From NCBI GenBank assembly GCA_017556705.1, contig JAFYMG010000006.1:44245-108244 (forward strand): a stretch of DNA of 64,000 nt. Direction: 5' to 3'. Below are positions 8,613 to 16,606 of this stretch, piece after piece (positions within the stretch are counted from its first letter, which is position 1; every line of letters begins with the position of its first letter). The stretch is from Paludibacteraceae bacterium (GTDB lineage: Bacteria > Bacteroidota > Bacteroidia > Bacteroidales > Paludibacteraceae). A program made the translations under genes and the position numbers. The notes under the pieces are model-generated. The model made no database searches. It saw only the letters and a list, made by a program, of their open reading frames with translations, and was not told the origin of the DNA.

Positions 8613-9257
8613 ATGTTGAAGAATTCTTCACACTTCATGTGGTTCTTCCTTGTATTGGGATTGCTGGTGCAGATCGTGACGTTCTGTACCATGCCCCATG
8701 GCCCATGGGCATTAGTCAGCGGTATGCTGGGGATATGTTCGGTGGTATTGGGTGCACAAGGAAATATTCTCACGTTTGTGTTCGGATTTGCACAGGTAGG
8801 AACCTATACCTATCTTTGTTACGTGGAGCATTTCTATGCGGAGATAGCGATCAATATCTACTATTTTATTACGATGATCTATGGTGTCTACTGCTGGCGT
8901 AAGCGTTTGACGAATAATACATTGCAGGTGCAGACGCGCCGATTGTTACCTAAGATATTTCCGCTGTTGGGGATGACGATAATAGCTGTTTCTCTATTGA
9001 TGGGATGGCTGCTCGGTCAATATACCGATGATCCACAACCGTACCTAGATGCGTTCACTACAGTGCCTGCTATCGTGGCGCAAATATTGATGGTAATGGC
9101 GTACCGCGAACAGTGGTATCTATGGCTAATCGTGGATGTACTGGCTATGATTATGTGGCTACGCGCCGAAAACTATTGCATGGCTGCGCAGTATGCCTTT
9201 TGGTGTGCCAACTGTGTGTATGGCTACATCCAATGGACCAAATCGTTGGAAAAATAA
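8613..9257 (+). CDS. pnuC: PnuC-family nicotinamide riboside/mononucleotide transporter
   Basis: A 214-residue membrane protein with about seven hydrophobic helices. PnuC features are visible: the early YLCYVEHFYAEIAINIYYF segment, the YGVYCWRKR motif and the C-terminal AAQYAFWCANCVYGYIQW helix. PnuC proteins move nicotinamide riboside by facilitated diffusion for NAD salvage; paralogues move thiamine or riboflavin. No NAD or TPP riboswitch is recognisable upstream, because the start is only 13 bp from the previous stop, so the substrate is inferred from family only. It converges on purN. Confidence 0.88.
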   Translation: MLKNSSHFMWFFLVLGLLVQIVTFCTMPHGPWALVSGMLGICSVVLGAQGNILTFVFGFAQVGTYTYLCYVEHFYAEIAINIYYFITMIYGVYCWRKRLTNNTLQVQTRRLLPKIFPLLGMTIIAVSLLMGWLLGQYTDDPQPYLDAFTTVPAIVAQILMVMAYREQWYLWLIVDVLAMIMWLRAENYCMAAQYAFWCANCVYGYIQWTKSLEK

Positions 9258-9281
9258 TCTCGCCCCATCGCTTTATCGCCG

Positions 9282-9836
9282 TTAACCTTCCACAAAATTG
9301 CCTACTACCTGCGGCAATAAGGCTTTTTCGGCTTGTTGTACGCGCTCGGTGAGGCTTTCTGGTGTGTCGTCTGCTGCCACGGCTATTGCTTCTTGAGCAA
9401 TGATGCCACCGCCGTCCACCTCTGCACTCACATAATGTACCGTGCAGCCAGCTTCTTTGTCACCAGCGGCTAATACTGCCTCTTGCACACGAATGCCGTA
9501 CATACCCTTGCCGCCATGTTTGGGCAGCAATGAGGGATGGATATTGATAATGCGTTTTTCCCATTTTTCGCATATCCATTGCGGGATAATAGCCAAGAAA
9601 CCAGCCAATACCACCAACTGCACCTCATGCTCATTCAGTGCATTATCAATCATCTTCCAATCTTTGGTTTGCAGGGTAGGGATATCTGCTTTTGCCGCTC
9701 GATTCAATGCCATACACTCGCGATTGGTGATCACTAATGCCACACGATAGCCATATCTGTCTTGGCTATCAATCAATGTTTGCAAGGTGGTGCCCGTTCC
9801 CGATGCAAAAACAGCTATTTGGAATGTATTATTCAT
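9282..9836 (-). CDS. purN: Phosphoribosylglycinamide formyltransferase
   Basis: This enzyme formylates GAR with 10-formyl-THF in step 3 of de novo purine synthesis. The 184-residue length and motifs match PurN: FASGTGTTLQTLI at the N-terminus for phosphoribosyl binding, VVLAGFLAII, and INIHPSLLPKHGG with the catalytic Asn-His pair. VSAEVDGGGIIAQ follows, with the catalytic aspartate. The usual SGSGSN loop is SGTGTT here. It is the last gene of the pheT transcript, 2 bp after a small coupled ORF. Confidence 0.93.
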   Translation of the reverse strand: MNNTFQIAVFASGTGTTLQTLIDSQDRYGYRVALVITNRECMALNRAAKADIPTLQTKDWKMIDNALNEHEVQLVVLAGFLAIIPQWICEKWEKRIINIHPSLLPKHGGKGMYGIRVQEAVLAAGDKEAGCTVHYVSAEVDGGGIIAQEAIAVAADDTPESLTERVQQAEKALLPQVVGNFVEG

Positions 9837-9838
9837 CT

Positions 9839-9952
9839 TTAATGTCCGCGTACAAATACGCCTTCGGCTTGATTGTCAACGAAACAGCACTCGTCTGAAT
9901 GTTCTTCGGCGAATGCTGTTTCTTGTTCCTGTATATATTCCTCGTAAGTCAT
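9839..9952 (-). CDS. 37-residue acidic ORF, translationally coupled to pheT
   Basis: The start ATG overlaps the pheT stop in a TAATG arrangement and the ORF stops 2 bp before the purN ATG, so it fills the gap between the two genes exactly. The product starts MTYEEYIQEQETAFAEE, has a Cys-Cys pair (DECCFVDN) and ends VFVRGH. It is rich in Glu and Asp. I recognise no family. The packing is typical of a real gene in an operon, but coding potential cannot be tested on one sequence. Confidence 0.55.
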   Translation of the reverse strand: MTYEEYIQEQETAFAEEHSDECCFVDNQAEGVFVRGH

Positions 9953-12480
9953 TAGCGCAATTTCGCACCAAACTTATCTTCGAATACCTTTTGCAGTTTT
10001 GCCATGATGGCTTCAATCTGCTTATCCTTCAGGGTGTTTTCCGCGTCTTGAAGAATAAACGAAAGGGCATAACTCTTCTTACCCGCCTCAAGGTTCTTGC
10101 CCTCATAGACGTCGAAGAGGGTGACTGCCTTCAAGAGCTTCTTCTCGGCTGCCAAAGCGGCTTTTGCCAACTCAGCGAACTTCACCGATTTATCCACCAA
10201 TAGCGCAAAATCGCGTTTCACCTCTGGGAACTTAGGCAGATCGTTGATCACTGGCTTGTATTGCTTATTCAATCTCAGCAACATGTTCCAATCCAAATCG
10301 GCGTAATATACAGGGTTATCGATGTCAAATGCCTTGAGCAACTTGCCATTCACTACGCCCATCATACCGATCTGCTTGCCGTTAGGTGCTTTGATCACCA
10401 TGCCGTCTGAACACAGTTCGCTCTCCAATGCCTCCAATGTGCAGTTGCCGATGTTCACACCCAAACGACGGAGCACGTTATTCACATACGCATTCAATGT
10501 GTAGAACGACACTTTCTCCTCTTTTTGTACCCATGATTGTGCGGTCTTATTACCGGTCAACCACAACGCCAAGTGTGGCTCCTCGCTGTATGCGTACAAT
10601 GGATCATACACCCAATGTGGGTCTTTCGCTTGACGCACCGCAATCTTTTCCGCATCGTAGTGGTAGCAGTTGCCAAACTCGTAGAACTTCAAGTCGGCGT
10701 TCTTGCGGTTGGCATTGCGTTGGATGCTCTCCAAACCGCCAAAGAGCAATGTCTGACGCATCACGCCCAGGTCTTGACTCAGTGGGTTCATGATTTTTAC
10801 GCAACCAGCTAACGATAATCCTTCAAGCGCCTCATAATAAGACACTTTAGTCAGCGAGTTGTTCAATATCTCGTTGAAACCTTGTGCCGTCAATTGCTCC
10901 GAGATGCGAATCTGCAAGGCCACTGGATTGGGCTTTGGATTATAACTCAGCGAAGTGTTCAATTTCTCAGGAAACTCCACATTATTGTAGCCGTAGATAC
11001 GGAGAATATCCTCCACCACGTCGCACTCGCGTTGTACGTCCACGCGGTAGCGAGGCACGCCAATATGCCATGTGTCGCCCTCTTTGCTTACGATCTCCAT
11101 CTCCAATGCACCCAAGATACGTTCGATCAATTCCTCGCCTAACTGCTTGCCAATCAACGCATTCACGCGTGGAATATTCAACTCTACTGGGAATGGAGGG
11201 AAGTATTTCTCGCCTTTCGCCTCTCGCCTTTCTCCTTTAACCTGATCTACAACCTCCATCGCAATCTCACCGCCAGCTACCTCTTGGATGAGCAATGCAC
11301 AACGCTTCAACACATACAAAGTGTTGTTTGGATCGCAACCACGCTCATAGCGGAAACTAGCGTCAGTAGAGAGTTGATGACGGCGAGCCGTCTTTCGGAT
11401 GCTCACTGGATCAAAGTATGCGCTCTCCAAGAAGACATTCGTGGTTGTCTCGGTGATACCAGAATCTTGTCCGCCAAACACGCCGGCGATACACATTGGC
11501 TCCTCCGCATTACAGATCATCAAGTCGGCGGCAGACAAGGTGCGCTCCACACCATCCAACGTCACAAACTTCTGACCCTCAGACGCATTCTTCACAATCA
11601 CCTTGCCACCTTTGATCTTATCCGCATCAAAAGAGTGGAGTGCTTGACCCATCTCGTGAAGTACGAAGTTGGTTACGTCAACCACGTTGTTGATTGGGCG
11701 AATACCCACTGTGCTCAACGCTTTCTTCAACCAATCTGGCGACTCTTTGATGGTCACGCCTTGGATGCTCACACCCGTATAGCGAGGGCATGCTTGTGCA
11801 TTCTCTACCACAACCTCGATTGGCAACGCATGGCTTTGTACAGCAAATCCCTCTACAGAGGGTTTCTCTAGCCTTATCGCCTCATCGCCTTCTCGTCTTC
11901 TCGCCTCATAATACGCATACAAATCGCGTGCTACACCATAGTGACTCGCACCATCCGCACGGTTGGGAGTGATATCCACCTCTATCATCGTGTCGTCTTC
12001 CACACCAAAATACTCCTTAGCAGGCATTCCCACTGGCGTATCCGCTGGCAACACCATGATGCCATCATGACTACTACCCACGCCTATCTCGTCCTCTGCG
12101 CAGATCATGCCCAGTGACTCCTCGCCGCGGATCTTGCCTTTCTTGATTGTGAACTTCTCATCGCCGTCGTATAGCACGGTGCCTACGGTCGCCACAATCA
12201 CCTTCTGACCAGCTGCTACATTGGGTGCACCGAACACGATCTGCAAGGGTTCTGCATCGGGCGCCACGCGGGTGGTAGTGATATGCAGGTGGTCGGAATT
12301 GGGGTGGTCCACGCAGGTGAGCACCTCACCTACAACCAAGCCTTCCAAACCGCCTTTAATCGTCTGTACTTTCTCTACTTTGCCTACTTCCAAACCAATG
12401 GAAGTCAAAATCTTTGCTACTTCCTCTGCTGAATCATTCAGTGCGATGTAGCGTTTCAACCAATTATACGAAATATTCAT
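9952..12480 (-). CDS. pheT: Phenylalanine--tRNA ligase beta subunit
   Basis: The beta subunit of the heterotetrameric synthetase that charges tRNA-Phe. Domains are in the expected order: N-terminal ISYNWLKRYI, the EMAP/tRNA-binding domain (VGEVLTCVDHPNSDHLHI), the B3/B4 editing domain, the B5 domain, a catalytic-like core (FNEILNNSL, MNPLSQDLGVMRQTLL) and a C-terminal FDX-ACB anticodon-binding domain (FPEVKRDFALLVD). At 842 residues it is slightly longer than usual. Two segments come from short tandem repeats: RRREGDEAIRLEKPS (11870-11908) and VKGERREAKGEKYF (11209-11244). The alpha subunit gene is not in the window. Confidence 0.95.
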   Translation of the reverse strand: MNISYNWLKRYIALNDSAEEVAKILTSIGLEVGKVEKVQTIKGGLEGLVVGEVLTCVDHPNSDHLHITTTRVAPDAEPLQIVFGAPNVAAGQKVIVATVGTVLYDGDEKFTIKKGKIRGEESLGMICAEDEIGVGSSHDGIMVLPADTPVGMPAKEYFGVEDDTMIEVDITPNRADGASHYGVARDLYAYYEARRREGDEAIRLEKPSVEGFAVQSHALPIEVVVENAQACPRYTGVSIQGVTIKESPDWLKKALSTVGIRPINNVVDVTNFVLHEMGQALHSFDADKIKGGKVIVKNASEGQKFVTLDGVERTLSAADLMICNAEEPMCIAGVFGGQDSGITETTTNVFLESAYFDPVSIRKTARRHQLSTDASFRYERGCDPNNTLYVLKRCALLIQEVAGGEIAMEVVDQVKGERREAKGEKYFPPFPVELNIPRVNALIGKQLGEELIERILGALEMEIVSKEGDTWHIGVPRYRVDVQRECDVVEDILRIYGYNNVEFPEKLNTSLSYNPKPNPVALQIRISEQLTAQGFNEILNNSLTKVSYYEALEGLSLAGCVKIMNPLSQDLGVMRQTLLFGGLESIQRNANRKNADLKFYEFGNCYHYDAEKIAVRQAKDPHWVYDPLYAYSEEPHLALWLTGNKTAQSWVQKEEKVSFYTLNAYVNNVLRRLGVNIGNCTLEALESELCSDGMVIKAPNGKQIGMMGVVNGKLLKAFDIDNPVYYADLDWNMLLRLNKQYKPVINDLPKFPEVKRDFALLVDKSVKFAELAKAALAAEKKLLKAVTLFDVYEGKNLEAGKKSYALSFILQDAENTLKDKQIEAIMAKLQKVFEDKFGAKLR
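11209..11244. repeat. Heptamer repeat inside pheT
   Basis: Five 7-bp units on the plus strand (TCGCCTT, TCGCCTC, TCGCCTT, TCTCCTT, TAACCTG). They are translated on the minus strand as part of VKGERREAKGE, just before a conserved PheT segment. Confidence 0.8.
11870..11908. repeat. Octamer repeat inside pheT
   Basis: Five 8-bp units (GCCTTATC, GCCTCATC, GCCTTCTC, GTCTTCTC, GCCTCAT). They are translated on the minus strand as part of ARRREGDEAIRLE between conserved regions. Confidence 0.8.
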
Positions 12481-12495
12481 ATGTGTTATTGTTTA

Positions 12496-13404
12496 TTAAT
12501 CACGGTTAATTTCATCATATGTATTTTGTCGCGTAGGATCGATATCCATCAGCAAATCATACACCATCTTCTTCTCTTCGCTAGTGCCTTTCTTAAAGAT
12601 ATTCACCAACTCATCCGCCTTTGCATCCAAAAATGCATTCACTACATAGGTCGCTGGACGAGCGTTATATGCCTCTTTCAGCACCTTGATATCTTTCGCA
12701 ATCCGCGCACGACCATTACCCACATTATTCACCATCTCATCCAATCCATGACGGTGATAATCGTAGTAATACAAGCGGTATTTCTTAAACGCTTCATCCA
12801 TCAGATTATTAATCAGCGCATAACGATTGCGATTGCTTTCAAACGCTTTCCAACCTGCCATCTCTGCATTGTCCAGCGACGCCGATTGTGCTGACGTCAC
12901 GATACTCTCGCAGGCTTGAAAATAAGGTGTGCCACCCAACTTCGAAAACGAATCCATGTCATGACCGATAATCAGATAGCAATAATAGGCCAACAATGCG
13001 GTCAAGTTGCTCGTGAAAGTGTTCTGTTGATAGTCTAAACGATCGTATTCTTGGTACGTGAACACAAAGTTATTATCCTTGAAATTGATCGTTGGAGTCG
13101 AATAACTTGTACCAAACACTGGGCGTCGACTTTGGCATGTGAATTCACAGTTAAACACACCATCTTGCACGCTCTTTACTACCAACAGCATGCTGCACTC
13201 TATACGCTCCTTCTCCTGAAAGGTCATGTTCGTCCAACGTTGTGTGTTGACAAACTCTTCAATACTTTGCTTCAAGGTGTTGAACACTTCCTTGTTGGTG
13301 CCCTGCACTTGCTCCGAGTTAATAGTCACTGTGCATCTCAACTCCTGTGCTGGCAATGAAAGGACGCACACAGTCAGGGATATGATAAATAATAGTCGTC
13401 TCAT
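12496..13404 (-). CDS. DUF4835 family secreted protein
   Basis: A 302-residue protein with a signal peptide (MRRLLFIISLTVCVLSLPAQ). Features of the Bacteroidota family DUF4835 are the ELRCTVTINSEQVQG opening, TLKQSIEEFVN, and the long segment with YCYLIIGHDMDSFSKLGG. Function is unknown; the family is periplasmic or outer-membrane associated. I start at the ATG at 13404; a TTG four codons earlier would leave only five bases after the previous stop. In many Bacteroidota this family follows coaBC; here it follows DUF4831 and coaBC is at 29284-30534. Confidence 0.82.
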   Translation of the reverse strand: MRRLLFIISLTVCVLSLPAQELRCTVTINSEQVQGTNKEVFNTLKQSIEEFVNTQRWTNMTFQEKERIECSMLLVVKSVQDGVFNCEFTCQSRRPVFGTSYSTPTINFKDNNFVFTYQEYDRLDYQQNTFTSNLTALLAYYCYLIIGHDMDSFSKLGGTPYFQACESIVTSAQSASLDNAEMAGWKAFESNRNRYALINNLMDEAFKKYRLYYYDYHRHGLDEMVNNVGNGRARIAKDIKVLKEAYNARPATYVVNAFLDAKADELVNIFKKGTSEEKKMVYDLLMDIDPTRQNTYDEINRD

Positions 13405-13421
13405 TAATATATTCAAAATGC

Positions 13422-14474
13422 TTAATTCTTAATCGACAAAATATTTCCTGTCATTGGGTTAATATGGATAACTGGTGCTTGTTTGACTGTAAACCATTGT
13501 TTTGCCATTGGTATTGCCACACCGAACTGAGCAATCTGATACTTTTCGCTCACCATTTCTTTGCTTTTGTATGTCACACTCACCTTGGCTTCACCTGGAA
13601 TGTTGTAGTATAATTGCGACAATAAGGGTGATTTGCTGTTGCTCTCTACAGCTATTCCTAAGGTTTGTTTCGTTGCCTCCAAACTGATATATAGTGGCTC
13701 GCCACTCAAGTCATCTGCTGCCACTACACCGCTGTGCACCGAGAAACGGCATAACGTCTCATTTTGTACGCTCTCAGAGGGGGTGTAGGTCACACAATAT
13801 GATGCATGACGTACCACTGTCTTTCCGATAAACAACGCCACTAACGATTGCTCTTGCTCATCCAACTCTGCCAACACTTGCTTCATCGCTTCTCCATCGG
13901 CGGGCACATGCTCCACCTCACCTGCCAACAAGTTCAAGCGCGCCTCACGAATACGATAAATCAACTTCGCAGCACCCTCTGCCATCTTGGCGGTCGAACT
14001 AGCCATGAACTGCTCCTCCAACAATGGCATCAACTCTTCTGCGCCTCTGTCCTCTGAACAGTAGCCCGTAGGGCGTCCACTAAACGGTAGCGGCTCTGCC
14101 GCGTCCTCTAGACCTATATTATACCCCAATAATCGGCCATCCGCACTCAATGTGAGCATCTGCTCTTTTATGCCTTGTGCTGCGCTCACCTTATACGCGC
14201 GATCCATGTCGGCTATGGTCGATATTTCACTACGGACACCTCTCAGTACATAACTTGTCTTATCTTCTGTGATCACGTCTTCGGTGCCCAGATAACGACC
14301 TGCATATTGGTAGAAGATACCTGGCTCTTGCTCCACAATATCGTATGCTAACGTGATAACCAACTCATTCTTAGGCATGTAGTACACTACTGCCGCCTCA
14401 TTCTCTTGCACTACTTGTGCCATGCTCATCTGACCTATTGCCACGAGCATTATACTCAAAAAAATCTTTTTCAT
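13422..14474 (-). CDS. DUF4831 family secreted protein
   Basis: A 350-residue protein with signal peptide (MKKIFLSIMLVAIGQMSMAQ), then AVVYYMPKNELVITLAYDIVEQEPGIF in two parts and YAGRYLGTEDVI, typical of the Bacteroidota family DUF4831 (function unknown, probably periplasmic). After LLGYNI the sequence GLEDAAEPLPFSGRPTG is encoded by a hairpin repeat module (14055-14112). An almost identical peptide occurs at a different place in aroE next door, so it is an inserted sequence rather than family signal. It is 21 bp downstream of aroE and probably cotranscribed with it. Confidence 0.8.
   Translation of the reverse strand: MKKIFLSIMLVAIGQMSMAQVVQENEAAVVYYMPKNELVITLAYDIVEQEPGIFYQYAGRYLGTEDVITEDKTSYVLRGVRSEISTIADMDRAYKVSAAQGIKEQMLTLSADGRLLGYNIGLEDAAEPLPFSGRPTGYCSEDRGAEELMPLLEEQFMASSTAKMAEGAAKLIYRIREARLNLLAGEVEHVPADGEAMKQVLAELDEQEQSLVALFIGKTVVRHASYCVTYTPSESVQNETLCRFSVHSGVVAADDLSGEPLYISLEATKQTLGIAVESNSKSPLLSQLYYNIPGEAKVSVTYKSKEMVSEKYQIAQFGVAIPMAKQWFTVKQAPVIHINPMTGNILSIKN
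14055..14112 (+). repeat. Double hairpin module inside the DUF4831 gene
   Basis: Two CGTCC-type units in tandem: AGCCCGTAGGGCGTCC, then AGCGGCTCTGCCGCGTCC, joined by ACTAAACGGT. The block matches 14791-14845 in aroE with about two mismatches and is read in the same frame there. Confidence 0.85.
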
Positions 14475-14520
14475 ATATCTTTTATCTCTACTATCTTATC
14501 TCTTATCTCTCTCCTCTCCC
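14474..14520. repeat. Heptamer repeat forming the aroE 3' end
   Basis: Units of TATCTCT and close variants (TTATCTC, TACTATC, CCTCTCC) run from the DUF4831 leader into aroE. They encode the last residues of AroE (GEERDKR) and include its stop codon. Confidence 0.7.
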
Positions 14521-15281
14521 CAAATCTCCCACGCAGCATTCGCTTGCACATGCAACATCTCCAAGCCGTTCTTCACCCTGCAACCTCGCTCCTCACCCAT
14601 CTGCAAGAACAATGTCTTCTCTGGATTGTAAATGCAGTCGTACAGCAAATGTCCTTCTGTCAGATACTCATAGGGTATCTTTGGCAACTCTTTCTCATAC
14701 GGATGCATACCCAATGGCGTACAATTCACAATCACCGTATGATTCCGCATCACTTTCTCATTCACCTCCTCATAACCGATCACCGCCCCCCAGTAGCCCG
14801 CAGGGCGTCCACTAAACGGTAGCGGCTCTGCCGCGTCCTCTAAACGAGCACTCCCCCCTCTCCTGCTCACCACCGTAAAATCCATTCCCATCGCCTTCAA
14901 CGCATATTGTATGGCCTTACTCACGCCGCCTGTGCCCAACAGCAACGCACGACGATCTTCTGGCATCAATATCTCACGGACACTCTCACGAAAGCCTATC
15001 CAATCCGTGTTGTAGCCCTTCCCTTGCTTCACCACATTCACCGCACCGATCTCTCTTGCCGCGACATCTATATCGGTCAAATAAGGGATGATCAACTCCT
15101 TGTATGGGTACGTCACGTTCAGCCCTTCCAACGACTCCAACAAGGGGAGCGCATCCGTGATGCAATCTATCTGATGAACCTCGTAACTCGCATCTATCCT
15201 CTCACGAACAAACAACTCCGTGAAATACTTCTCAGAGTACGAATGTCCCAACGGATTCCCTATGATGCCATATCTCCTCAT
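14496..15281 (-). CDS. aroE: Shikimate dehydrogenase
   Basis: It reduces 3-dehydroshikimate to shikimate with NADPH, in chorismate synthesis. The protein opens YGIIGNPLGHSYSEKYF (shikimate-binding SxS motif) and has LNVTYPYKELII with the catalytic lysine. NTDWIGF and LLGTGGVSKAI (the NADP-binding glycine loop) follow. The C-terminal part contains VVNCTPLGMHP and YDCIYNPEKT. After VVSRRGGSAR comes LEDAAEPLPFSGRPAG, an in-frame copy of the hairpin repeat (14791-14845), and the last residues come from a heptamer repeat. Start ATG at 15281; the codon before it is GTG. Confidence 0.93.
   Translation of the reverse strand: MRRYGIIGNPLGHSYSEKYFTELFVRERIDASYEVHQIDCITDALPLLESLEGLNVTYPYKELIIPYLTDIDVAAREIGAVNVVKQGKGYNTDWIGFRESVREILMPEDRRALLLGTGGVSKAIQYALKAMGMDFTVVSRRGGSARLEDAAEPLPFSGRPAGYWGAVIGYEEVNEKVMRNHTVIVNCTPLGMHPYEKELPKIPYEYLTEGHLLYDCIYNPEKTLFLQMGEERGCRVKNGLEMLHVQANAAWEIWGEERDKR
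14791..14845 (+). repeat. Double hairpin module inside aroE
   Basis: Contains AGCCCGCAGGGCGTCC and AGCGGCTCTGCCGCGTCC joined by ACTAAACGGT, the same pair as in the neighbouring DUF4831 gene. It is translated in the same minus-strand frame as LEDAAEPLPFSGRPAG, between the NADP-binding region and the VNCTPLG motif. Confidence 0.85.
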
Positions 15282-15296
15282 CACCCTCTAACCTCT

Positions 15297-15425
15297 CTAT
15301 GCGCTATGCGCATGAAGGGTTACTTCGCTTCGCTCATGAATAATTACTTCGTGAATGGTTACTTCGTGAAATTCATCGGAGATAACTCTTCATGCGAAGC
15401 ATAACTTTTCAGCCCGCAGGGCTAA
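15297..15425. repeat. Hairpin modules with a TTACTTCGTGAA linker
   Basis: The aroE-tilS gap has TATGCGCTATGCGCATGAA, GGTTACTTCGCTTCGCTCATGAA, TTACTTCGTGAA twice, and TTCAGCCCGCAGGGCTAAC. Each is a small stem-loop, with linkers different from the CGTCC family. The stretch replaces the place where the C-terminal domain of tilS would be expected. Confidence 0.65.
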
Positions 15426-15438
15426 CTATTCATCGCCT

Positions 15439-16419
15439 CTAACCTTGAAAATTTCTTATCTCTACTCTCTTATCTTTTATCACCGCCTTATGGGTCGCTG
15501 AATGAAACTCTTTTCCTCCTACGCCCGCTTGCAGCGCATCGTAGATCTTGTCTATCTCCGCAAATCCATACTCCTTCAGCTCCTCGTACAACTGCGCTCT
15601 GCCTGCCTCGAGGCTCTCTCGTCCTTCCAACCAATCCACATACCCTTGCATACGCTCTGCCGTCGCAGCGATATGCTCAATCTCCGCCTTGCTATAACTC
15701 TTCAACTGCTCACGCACCGCATTGCGCTTGATCGACGTGTCGCTGTTCGTCGAATCATCCACCCAGGACAAATGACGGATATCCCGCAAGTAATGCTCAA
15801 TATAATCCCGCGTCGTGCACAATAGCGGACGTATAATGGGTATCCTCCTTCTCTCATCACCTCTAAACTGTAGCCCCGCAGGGGCGTCCTGTAGGCGCGT
15901 TGCGCCGTCCTCTAAACACTCATACGGATTATCCGCCTTCGCTCGCATACCGCACAGCCCCCTGATGCCTGTTCCGCGCTTGAGGTTCAGCAGCACCGTC
16001 TCTGCTTGGTCGTTCTGATGATGGGCCACAGCTATGGCTTTGCACCCTTCTGCTGCCGCCAACTCCGCAAACCACCGATACCGCAACTCACGCGCCGCCA
16101 TCTCTATGCTCAACCCCTTCTCCTTGGCATAACCCACGGTGTCAAAATGCTTCACAAACACCTTTATCTCTCCTCTCCTATCTCTTATCTCTACTCTCTT
16201 ATCTCTCCTCTCTCCTCTCTTCACAAAGGCTTCATCTCGATCACTTTCTTCGCCTCTGAGGTGGAAGTTGCAATGCGCCACTACACATTCGAATCCTCCT
16301 CGTTGTAGTACGTCTAGTAGTGCTATGCTGTCTGCTCCTCCGCTCACGCATACGAGCACCTTGTCGCCTTTTTCCAGCAACTTCTTGTCGCGTATATATT
16401 TCATCACTCGTCGCAGCAT
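15439..16419 (-). CDS. tilS: tRNA(Ile)-lysidine synthase, C-terminally truncated
   Basis: It modifies C34 of tRNA-Ile2 to lysidine, changing AUG to AUA reading. The PP-loop SGGADS near residue 30 and the motifs VAHCNFHLRGEESDRDE, VKHFDTV, IEMAARELRYRWF, VAHHQNDQAETVLLNL and WVDDSTN are intact. Two in-frame repeat insertions are seen: RGERRDKRVEIRDRRGEIK (heptamers) and LEDGATRLQDAPAGLQFRG (hairpin module). The protein ends ATHKAVIKDKRVEIRNFQG, where family members normally continue with a further C-terminal domain; here the last residues come from repeats. About 326 residues against about 430 usual. The start at 16419 fits the promoter at 16444-16451. Confidence 0.85.
   Translation of the reverse strand: MLRRVMKYIRDKKLLEKGDKVLVCVSGGADSIALLDVLQRGGFECVVAHCNFHLRGEESDRDEAFVKRGERRDKRVEIRDRRGEIKVFVKHFDTVGYAKEKGLSIEMAARELRYRWFAELAAAEGCKAIAVAHHQNDQAETVLLNLKRGTGIRGLCGMRAKADNPYECLEDGATRLQDAPAGLQFRGDERRRIPIIRPLLCTTRDYIEHYLRDIRHLSWVDDSTNSDTSIKRNAVREQLKSYSKAEIEHIAATAERMQGYVDWLEGRESLEAGRAQLYEELKEYGFAEIDKIYDALQAGVGGKEFHSATHKAVIKDKRVEIRNFQG
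15865..15920 (+). repeat. Double hairpin module inside tilS
   Basis: TAGCCCCGCAGGGGCGTCC and TAGGCGCGTTGCGCCGTCC lie in tandem, flanked by CTCTAAAC on both sides. It is read on the minus strand as LEDGATRLQDAPAGLQF, between GMRAKADNPYE and the conserved IIRPLL. Confidence 0.85.
16163..16221. repeat. Heptamer/octamer repeat inside tilS
   Basis: Tandem TATCTCT, CTCTCCT and TACTCTC units, encoding RGERRDKRVEIRDRRGEIK on the minus strand between DEAFVK and VKHFDTV. A usual TilS has about ten residues there. Confidence 0.8.
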
Positions 16420-16443
16420 TCTCACCCATACTATTACAACCTG

Positions 16444-16451
16444 CAAAGGTA
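16444..16451 (-). promoter_or_regulatory. Promoter of tilS-aroE operon (TACCTTTG box)
   Basis: The minus-strand box TACCTTTG is preceded by GTGTATATGCATTTTTTTATG. It is 25 bp before the chosen tilS ATG and lies back to back with the ffh promoter (16552-16583). Confidence 0.75.
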
Positions 16452-16551
16452 CATAAAAAAATGCATATACACAAGTTTTTGGATAAAATTCCATTTTATC
16501 ACACGCTTTTTTGAGTTATGTGCACGAATATCACAAACATTCATTGGAAAA

Positions 16552-16583
16552 TTTGCATATGTCCAAAAAAAACAGTAATTTTG
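16552..16583 (+). promoter_or_regulatory. Promoter of ffh (TTTGCATATG ... TAATTTTG)
   Basis: Upstream element TTTGCATATG at 16552-16561 and minus-7 box TAATTTTG at 16576-16583, 23 bp before the ffh ATG. Confidence 0.75.
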
Positions 16584-16606
16584 CACGCATTTTAATATGG
16601 AGTACT

